Assembly (NCBI GenBank): GCA_028290765.1
Contig: JAQGJF010000724.1
Span: 1-5,941 of the forward strand
Source: Tardiphaga sp.
GTDB taxonomy: Bacteria; Pseudomonadota; Alphaproteobacteria; Rhizobiales; Xanthobacteraceae
Direction: 5' to 3'
DNA length: 5,941 nt
Shown: piece after piece, positions 1 through 4,628 of the stretch
How positions within the stretch are numbered: position 1 is the first letter of the stretch
Layout of the letters: every line of letters begins with the position of its first letter
The notes under the pieces: generated by a model
What the model saw: the letters and a program-made list of their open reading frames with translations, nothing else
Told to the model about the DNA's origin: nothing
Database searches by the model: none
Program-made: the position numbers and the translations under genes

Positions 1-560
1 GCATCGAGACCGAGCGCACCGCGATGGTCGATTCGCACAATGCCGCAAGGATCAAATTCGACAATGTCGAGGTCAACGCCGACGGCGTGCTCGGCGAGGT
101 CGACCAGGGTTTTGCGCTGCTGGAAGGCGTACTCAATATCGGCCGCGGTGCGGTGGCCTCGGAGATGGTCGGGCTCAGCGAAGAGGTGTTCGGCCGCACC
201 GTCAATTATCTGAAGGAGCGCAAGCAGTTCGGCAAACTGATCGGTGAATTCCAGGCGCTGCAGCACCGCGCCGCGCATCTCTATACCGAGATCGAAATCA
301 CCCGCGCCGCCGTGCTCAAGGCGCTGCAGACGCTCGACGAGAATTTCGACAATGCCGGCGCCGCGGTCGCCGTCGCCAAGGCGCGCGCCGGAACCACCGC
401 GACGCTGGCGGTGCAGGAAGGCGTGCAGATGCATGGCGGCATGGGCATGACCGACCAGTTCGACATCGGCTTCTTCATGAAACGGGCGCGGGTCTGCCAG
501 GAGTTGTTCGGCGACAGCAATTTTCACGCCGATCAACTGGCAAGGCTGAAGAATTATTAG
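1..560 (+). CDS. Acyl-CoA dehydrogenase, C-terminal part (5' end outside window)
   Basis: The open frame runs from the window edge (first full codon at 3) to TAG at 558-560, so the ATG at 24 is an internal methionine; 185 residues are visible. Acyl-CoA dehydrogenases are cytoplasmic FAD flavoproteins that make the alpha,beta double bond in acyl-CoA. The visible part covers the end of the middle beta domain (DNVEVNADGVLGEVDQGF) and the C-terminal helical domain. It carries the family signature RKQFGKLIGEFQALQHRAA and the FAD-contacting QMHGGMGMTDQFDIGFFMKR. The C-terminus (ARVCQELFGDSNFHADQLA) differs from the common IYEGTxQIQR ending: by eye, phenylalanine lies where MCAD has its catalytic Glu, and the isovaleryl-CoA dehydrogenase Glu position (LNIGRG) is glycine. 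It may therefore be one subunit of a heteromeric enzyme, such as a pimeloyl-CoA dehydrogenase, or a subfamily with another catalytic base. The family is certain; the substrate is unknown. Confidence 0.93.
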   Translation, partial: IETERTAMVDSHNAARIKFDNVEVNADGVLGEVDQGFALLEGVLNIGRGAVASEMVGLSEEVFGRTVNYLKERKQFGKLIGEFQALQHRAAHLYTEIEITRAAVLKALQTLDENFDNAGAAVAVAKARAGTTATLAVQEGVQMHGGMGMTDQFDIGFFMKRARVCQELFGDSNFHADQLARLKNY

Positions 561-574
561 GGGGCTCTCTCCGA

Positions 575-693
575 GTCGTCCCGGCGAAGGCCGGGACCCA
601 GACGCCGTGTCGTCTCGTTAAGGCATTGACACAGATGCCTTGCTTTCATCACCAAGGCTAGGGAGTCTGGGTCCCGGCCTTCGCCGGGACGAC
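575..693. repeat. REPIN-like pair of inverted REP palindromes between convergent genes
   Basis: Two perfectly complementary 29-nt arms lie at 575-603 and 665-693, separated by 61 nt. Each arm contains its own hairpin, an 8-bp stem GTCCCGGC/GCCGGGAC with a 4-nt loop (GAAG at 586-589; CTTC at 679-682). The spacer holds a further perfect 7-bp stem AAGGCAT/ATGCCTT (620-626 with 635-641). An alternative pairing there is GCCTTG 637-642 with CAAGGC 653-658. This is the architecture of REP doublets (BIME/REPIN). The left arm starts 14 nt after the ACAD stop and the right arm ends 4 nt before the chrA stop codon on the other strand. It therefore sits where transcripts from both sides converge and may act as a bidirectional terminator or 3'-end stabiliser, although no clear T-tract follows. 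The structure is seen directly; the mobile-repeat origin and the role are inference. Confidence 0.85.
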
Positions 694-697
694 GGGC

Positions 698-2095
698 TTA
701 AATCGCTCCCGCCAGGTACAGCACCACCCCCGCCAGCGAGCATGCCGCCAGCGTCGGCAGCATTCCCGCCTTGAAGCGAAACACCGCGACCACTGCCGCT
801 ACCGACAGCAACGTCGCCCAGAGGTTGATGCTGGCCGGCACCGGCGCATCGAAGCCGATACCGAAAGCGTGCAACGGCCTGACTTCGTGGAACATGGTGT
901 GGATCGCGAACCACACCGCGAGATTGAGGATGACGCCGACCACGGCGGCGGTGATCGCGGCGAGCGCCGCCGACAGCGCCTTGTTGCCGCGCAGGGTTTC
1001 GACATAGGGCGCGCCGAGGAAAATCCACAGGAAGCACGGCGTGAAGGTGACCCAGGTCGCGAGCAAGCCGCCGAGCGTGCCGGCCAGCAATGGCGACAAC
1101 GTCCCGGGCGCGCGGAACGCCGCCATGAAACCCACGAATTGCAGCACCATGATCAGCGGTCCCGGCGTGGTCTCGGCCATGCCGAGGCCGTCGAGCATCT
1201 CGCCGGGCTTGAGCCAGTGATAGGATTCCACCGCCTGCTGCGCGACATAGGCCAGCACCGCATAGGCGCCGCCAAAAGTCACCATCGCCATCTTGGAAAA
1301 GAACACCGCGATCTGGCTGAATACATTGCCGCTGCCGAACATCAGCAGCAGCAGCGCAACCGGCGTCAGCCACAACACCAGCCAGATGCCGGCCGCCGTC
1401 AGCGACTGCCGCGCGCTGGGCCGCGCATGCGCCGGCAACATCTCGCCGAGCAGGCTGTCGCCATCGCCGTTGCCGGCTGGACCGTGGCCGCCGGCGACAT
1501 TGAACGCGGCCAGCCCGACCCTGCCGCCGAGATAGCCGATCAGCCCGGCCCCGAACACGATCACCGGGAACGGCACATCGACAAAGAAGATCGCCAGGAA
1601 CGCGACCGCCGCCAGCGCGCGCATCAGGTTGTTTTTCAGCGCCCGGCTGCCGACCCGCACCACCGCCTGCAGCACGATCGCCAGCACCGCGGCCTTCAGT
1701 CCGAAGAACAGCGCCGCGACCATGCCGACATTGCCGAACGCCGCATAGATCCAGCTCAGCACCATGATGCAGACGATGCCGGGCAGGATAAAAAGCCCGC
1801 CGGCCATCAATCCGCCGACGGTGCGGTGCATCAGCCAGCCGATATAGGTGGCGAGCTGCTGGGCCTCCGGCCCCGGCAGCAGCATGCAGTAATTCAGCGC
1901 GTGCAGAAACCGGCTCTCCGAGACCCAGCGTTTTTCGTCGACCAGGATGCGATGCATCACCGCGATCTGCCCGGCCGGGCCGCCAAAACTCAACAGCGCA
2001 ATCCGCAGCCACACCGCAAGGGCTTCGGCAAAGGAAACGCCGTGGGCCTGCGGTTGCGGCGCAGCCGGCTGCGGAATCGAAATCGCGTCGGTCAT
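698..2095 (-). CDS. chrA: Chromate efflux transporter ChrA (long-chain, two CHR domains)
   Basis: This 465-residue inner-membrane protein is of the CHR family, whose characterised members export chromate from the cytoplasm by secondary transport. It has the long-chain build of two homologous halves. The N-terminal half carries SFGGPAGQIAVM (36-47) and LLPGPEAQQLATYIGW (72-87). The C-terminal half carries the matching TFGGAYAVLAYV (273-284) and ETTPGPLIMVLQFVG (308-322). A hydrophilic Gly/Pro-rich linker (about 201-230) separates the halves, and hydrophobic segments fill the rest to the C-terminus (LAGVVLYLAGAI). The start at 2095 is preferred over an in-frame ATG at 2185, because AAGG lies 6 nt upstream and the upstream option would add 30 non-conserved residues overlapping the preceding gene. 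It begins 16 nt after the stop of the rhodanese-ChrB gene, so the two form an operon. Sulfate or another oxyanion as substrate cannot be excluded by sequence. Confidence 0.95.
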   Translation of the reverse strand: MTDAISIPQPAAPQPQAHGVSFAEALAVWLRIALLSFGGPAGQIAVMHRILVDEKRWVSESRFLHALNYCMLLPGPEAQQLATYIGWLMHRTVGGLMAGGLFILPGIVCIMVLSWIYAAFGNVGMVAALFFGLKAAVLAIVLQAVVRVGSRALKNNLMRALAAVAFLAIFFVDVPFPVIVFGAGLIGYLGGRVGLAAFNVAGGHGPAGNGDGDSLLGEMLPAHARPSARQSLTAAGIWLVLWLTPVALLLLMFGSGNVFSQIAVFFSKMAMVTFGGAYAVLAYVAQQAVESYHWLKPGEMLDGLGMAETTPGPLIMVLQFVGFMAAFRAPGTLSPLLAGTLGGLLATWVTFTPCFLWIFLGAPYVETLRGNKALSAALAAITAAVVGVILNLAVWFAIHTMFHEVRPLHAFGIGFDAPVPASINLWATLLSVAAVVAVFRFKAGMLPTLAACSLAGVVLYLAGAI

Positions 2096-2101
2096 TTCAT
2101 G

Positions 2102-2105
2102 CCTT
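2102..2105 (-). promoter_or_regulatory. Ribosome binding site of chrA
   Basis: AAGG on the minus strand lies 6 nt before the ATG at 2095, within the 16-nt gap after the upstream stop codon. It decides the chrA start in favour of 2095. An overlapping out-of-frame ATG at 2100 opens only a two-codon frame (ATG AAA TGA). Confidence 0.6.
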
Positions 2106-2111
2106 GTCGGA

Positions 2112-2930
2112 TCAGGTTTTGATTTTATTGGTCGGCCAGTTGTGGGTCTCGCCGGTGGCGTCGCGGCACCAGCGATAGAACGCATCGTAGAGATTCAATC
2201 CGGCCTCGAGCTGCTCGAGGTCGTCGCTGTACATGCGCGACAGGCCGAGCGATGCTGCCAAGAGGCCCGGCGCTTCCGGCGCGAGATCGAGCCGCGCCGT
2301 ATCCGCGGCGCGCACGATGGTGGCCAGGCGCTTGAGCGGCGGCGCGGCGAGGCCGAGTTCCTCGATCATCACGTCGAAGGTGCAGAGTTCGCCACGATGG
2401 CTCCAGAACACCCCCTCGATATCGAAAGGAGCCGCGGCAAATTTTTCGCCGACGGCTTCGACGTCCGACGGCGCCACGAACAGGAAGACCGCCGCGGGAT
2501 CGACGAAGCGCCGGATCAGCCATGGGCAGGCGATGCGGTCGATCTTCGGCCGTTCGCGCGTCACCCAGAGGGTGGCGCCTTTTGCATTGCGCGGCGGCAG
2601 CTTGCTGACCGGAACCAGCGGCAATTTTGCGGTTTCCCAGGCGGCAAAGCCGCCCTCCAGCGTATCGGCGGAGGCGCCGGCGACGCGCAGCAGCGCGGCG
2701 ACGCCCTGGCTGAGCTTTTGCCCCTTCTGACAGATGACGATGGCATGCCGCCCGGCGAACTCCGTCGCCCATTCGGCGACATCACCGTAGGGCCGGCGGA
2801 CCGAGCCCGGCAGCAGATGGGGCGAGAGCTTGTAATCCTCGTCGGTGCGGACATCGACCAGATCAGGACAATGGGGAGTACCGACCAGGCGAGCGAGTTT
2901 TTCGACCGAAATGATGTTGATGGATGACAT
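2112..2930 (-). CDS. Rhodanese / ChrB C-terminal domain fusion (sulfurtransferase/chromate resistance protein)
   Basis: This 272-residue cytoplasmic protein has two modules. Residues 1 to about 108 are a single rhodanese domain: DVR (26-28), the LLPGS motif (39-43), a candidate active-site cysteine Cys67 in the loop CQKGQK, and the closing LEGGFAAWETAKLP motif (91-104). Residues about 120-260 match the ChrB-type chromate-resistance domain: RPKIDRIACPWLIRRFVDP (127-144, with Cys135), FWSHRGELCTFDVMIEELGL (175-194, with His178 and Cys183) and a helical tail LYDAFYRWCRDA. Classical ChrB pairs this C-terminal domain with an N-terminal regulatory region, which is absent here. Rhodaneses transfer sulfane sulfur via a Cys persulfide; a separate rhodanese-type protein, ChrE, is known in some chromate operons. 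I infer a helper role in chromate detoxification, since chrA follows after 16 nt. The start at 2930 is chosen because AAGGA lies 6 nt upstream; an ATG at 3002 is in frame but lacks conserved sequence. Confidence 0.9.
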   Translation of the reverse strand: MSSINIISVEKLARLVGTPHCPDLVDVRTDEDYKLSPHLLPGSVRRPYGDVAEWATEFAGRHAIVICQKGQKLSQGVAALLRVAGASADTLEGGFAAWETAKLPLVPVSKLPPRNAKGATLWVTRERPKIDRIACPWLIRRFVDPAAVFLFVAPSDVEAVGEKFAAAPFDIEGVFWSHRGELCTFDVMIEELGLAAPPLKRLATIVRAADTARLDLAPEAPGLLAASLGLSRMYSDDLEQLEAGLNLYDAFYRWCRDATGETHNWPTNKIKT

Positions 2931-2936
2931 GGCGCG

Positions 2937-2941
2937 TCCTT
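2937..2941 (-). promoter_or_regulatory. Ribosome binding site of the rhodanese-ChrB gene
   Basis: AAGGA on the minus strand lies 6 nt upstream of the ATG at 2930. It supports the shorter 272-residue product over the 24-residue longer version starting at 3002. Confidence 0.65.
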
Positions 2942-2980
2942 GCAACAATGCGGGACGCGATACTTCGGCATGTCGCCTCG

Positions 2981-3020
2981 TGGGGAGATCGCTTATCCCC
3001 ATGGCTCAATATCAAGCCAT
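2981..3020. repeat. Two adjoining small inverted repeats upstream of the chrBA-like pair
   Basis: TGGGGA (2981-2986) pairs with TCCCCA (2996-3001), and ATGGCT (3001-3006) pairs with AGCCAT (3015-3020); both are perfect 6-bp arms with 9- and 8-nt loops. They lie in the 123-nt gap between the MFS stop and the rhodanese-ChrB start. They could be an operator for the chromate genes or a weak attenuator after the MFS gene. No T-tract follows on the minus strand, so a classic terminator is unlikely. Six-base arms can occur by chance. I recognise no convincing promoter boxes in this gap. Confidence 0.3.
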
Positions 3021-3053
3021 CGCCGCCGATCTGTCAAGGCGCGCCGCCGACCC

Positions 3054-4463
3054 TCACGCCTTGGCGGCGCGGCGCATCCATTTCAGGAACATCGCGGAGC
3101 TCAGCACCGACAGCGCGCAGACCGCAAAGCTCGCAAACAGCGCCATCCGCGCCGAACCCGCGGACAAGACCGCGAAATATACCGCGCCGATGGCGGCGAC
3201 GCCGGCGCCGTTGGCGATCTGCGCCGTGGTGCCGTACATCCCCGAACCCGATCCGGCACTGGCCGCCTGCACGGTCGAGAGCACGGCGCCGGACAGCGGC
3301 GCCATCACCAGCCCCTGGCCGTAGCCGACGATGATCAGCGGCAGCACCAGCATTGGCGCGGTGGGCGCCGCCACCAACGCCATCGTCGCCGCCAGAGCGG
3401 CCAGGCCCATGATCTGCACCGCGCAGCCCTCGATCAGGACCCGCGTGCCGCGGTGCCGCGCCCGCACGGCGCTGTGCCGGGAGGCGATGACGAAAGCCAG
3501 CGCCAGCGGCACGAACACCAGCCCGGCCTGCAGCGGCGCGATGCGCAGCGCGTTCTGCATGAACAGCGTCATCACCAGATAGAACGACAGATTGGCAAAG
3601 AAGAAAAAGAACACCGCGCACAGACCGCGCATAAAGGCGGCGTCGGCCAGCAAATTGAGATCGACCAGCGGCATGCCGCCATCCGCGGCGACCTTGCGCT
3701 CCAGCCGCAGGAAGCCGGCAATGATCGCCACGCCGGAGGCCATCACCAGCCAGACCCACCAGGCCCATTGCACCTCGCGGCCGAACAGCAACGGGCCGAT
3801 CAGGCACAGCAACCCGGTAAACAGGACGATGGAGCCCGGAATATCGAGCCTGGTGCCGGGGCGCCGCGGCGCCTGCGGCATCATCAGCCACGCCGCCGCG
3901 ATAATCAGCAATCCGATCGGTACATTGACGAAGAACACCGCGCGCCAGCCCAGCCCGGCCAGATCGAGCGTCACCAGGATGCCGCCGAGCAGAAATCCCG
4001 CCGCACCGGACAGGCCGAGCATGATGCCATAGATGCCGAAGGCGCGGCCGCGCGCGCTATCTGCGAACAGCACGTGAATGGTGGCGAGCACCTGCGGCAC
4101 CATCGCCGCCGCGGTGGCGCCCTGCGCCAGCCGCGCGACGATCAATTCCGCGCCCGACCGCGCCAGCGCGCACCACAGCGAGGTCAAAGTGAAGCCGAGC
4201 ACGCCGGCCAGAAACACTTTCCTGGTGCCGTAAATATCGCCAAGCCGGCCGCCAGTCACCATCAGCGTCGCATAGCCGATCAGATAGATCGCGATCACCG
4301 CCTCGATTTGCGCCGAACTCGCATGCAGCTCGACCGCAATGGTCGGGATCGCGACGTTGACGATGAAGGCATCGACGCCGGACATGAATTGCGCGGCGAT
4401 CACGATCAACAGCACCCACCAGCGGTGGGACGAATCCACCGGGTTTGAGACGATCTGATGCAT
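3054..4463 (-). CDS. MFS efflux transporter, DHA2 (drug:H+ antiporter, EmrB/QacA-like) family
   Basis: This 469-residue polytopic inner-membrane protein fits the 14-helix DHA2 group in length and hydrophobic pattern; members export drugs or other toxic compounds in exchange for protons. Visible family motifs are the first-helix GVDAFIVNVAIPTI (29-42, with Asp31), motif A GGRLGDIYGTRK (71-82) after the second helix, and GWRAVFFVNVPIG (172-184). The motif C region reads LGLSGAAGFLLGGIL (149-163), with alanine where many antiporters have the proline of GPxxGG. A run of five phenylalanines (285-289) lies in a central helix. The start at 4463 is chosen because AGGTGG lies 7 nt upstream; a longer frame from 4559 adds 32 charged, non-conserved residues. 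It is transcribed toward the rhodanese-ChrB and chrA genes, 123 nt ahead of them, and away from sthA. The substrate is unknown; a link to chromate resistance rests only on position. Confidence 0.92.
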   Translation of the reverse strand: MHQIVSNPVDSSHRWWVLLIVIAAQFMSGVDAFIVNVAIPTIAVELHASSAQIEAVIAIYLIGYATLMVTGGRLGDIYGTRKVFLAGVLGFTLTSLWCALARSGAELIVARLAQGATAAAMVPQVLATIHVLFADSARGRAFGIYGIMLGLSGAAGFLLGGILVTLDLAGLGWRAVFFVNVPIGLLIIAAAWLMMPQAPRRPGTRLDIPGSIVLFTGLLCLIGPLLFGREVQWAWWVWLVMASGVAIIAGFLRLERKVAADGGMPLVDLNLLADAAFMRGLCAVFFFFFANLSFYLVMTLFMQNALRIAPLQAGLVFVPLALAFVIASRHSAVRARHRGTRVLIEGCAVQIMGLAALAATMALVAAPTAPMLVLPLIIVGYGQGLVMAPLSGAVLSTVQAASAGSGSGMYGTTAQIANGAGVAAIGAVYFAVLSAGSARMALFASFAVCALSVLSSAMFLKWMRRAAKA

Positions 4464-4470
4464 GGCGGCG

Positions 4471-4476
4471 CCACCT
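4471..4476 (-). promoter_or_regulatory. Ribosome binding site of the MFS gene
   Basis: AGGTGG on the minus strand lies 7 nt before the ATG at 4463. It supports this start over the upstream in-frame ATG at 4559, which would use up most of the divergent intergenic region. Confidence 0.55.
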
Positions 4477-4617
4477 GCTTCCAATAACCGGCCCGACCGG
4501 GCTCGGCCGTCGTCACTGTCACAAATTCCGGTCATGGGGTCGATTACCTTGCAGGTCATCGACTGCCGTTTTGTGGCCCGATTGCTGCATGGCTTCAGAC
4601 ATTTGGTTCACAGTTTC

Positions 4618-4621
4618 GAGG
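4618..4621 (+). promoter_or_regulatory. Ribosome binding site of sthA
   Basis: GAGG lies 7 nt before the ATG at 4629, which begins exactly at the N-terminal beta strand of the FAD fold (MVDYDMVVIGSGPSG). This fixes the sthA start. Confidence 0.65.
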
Positions 4622-4628
4622 CAGCCTC

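Larger units (their letters stand above)
4464..4628. promoter_or_regulatory. Divergent intergenic region between the MFS gene and sthA
   Basis: These 165 nt must hold the promoters for both divergent genes. I see no confident -35/-10 pair in either direction. Two weak candidate operator elements are present. One is the inverted repeat GTCGAT (4539-4544) / ATCGAC (4558-4563) with a 13-nt spacer. The other is a direct repeat GTCAC-T-GTCAC at 4512-4522. Either could bind a regulator shared by the two genes, but arms this short may be chance. No regulator gene is in the window. Confidence 0.4.

Noticed and set aside
578..597. Classic Rho-independent terminator at the ACAD 3' end
   Set aside because: The hairpin is strong, but the bases after it (CCAGACGCC) contain no T-run; kept only as a possible role of the repeat.
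618..2012. Alternative - strand frame (464 codons) over chrA running into the repeat
   Set aside because: Arg/Ala/Gly-rich, out of frame with chrA. Its end (SSRRRPGPRLPSLG) is a translation of the intergenic repeat, a common false extension.
869..2122. Long + strand open frame (417 codons) antisense to chrA
   Set aside because: Its product is rich in His, Arg, Gln, Asp and Glu with no domain, as expected when the complement of a GC-rich membrane gene is read. chrA on the other strand has clear family motifs.
2093..2185. Longer chrA start at 2185
   Set aside because: Would overlap the preceding gene by 74 nt and add 30 non-conserved residues; the ATG at 2095 has its own ribosome binding site.
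2940..4448. Long + strand open frame (502 codons) antisense to the MFS gene
   Set aside because: Low-complexity Arg/Gln/His/Asp-rich product without hydrophobic or domain pattern; the opposite strand encodes a clear DHA2 transporter over the same bases.
4463..4559. Longer MFS start at 4559
   Set aside because: Adds a charged 32-residue stretch unlike the family N-terminus and uses up the divergent promoter region; the start at 4463 has AGGTGG at good spacing.
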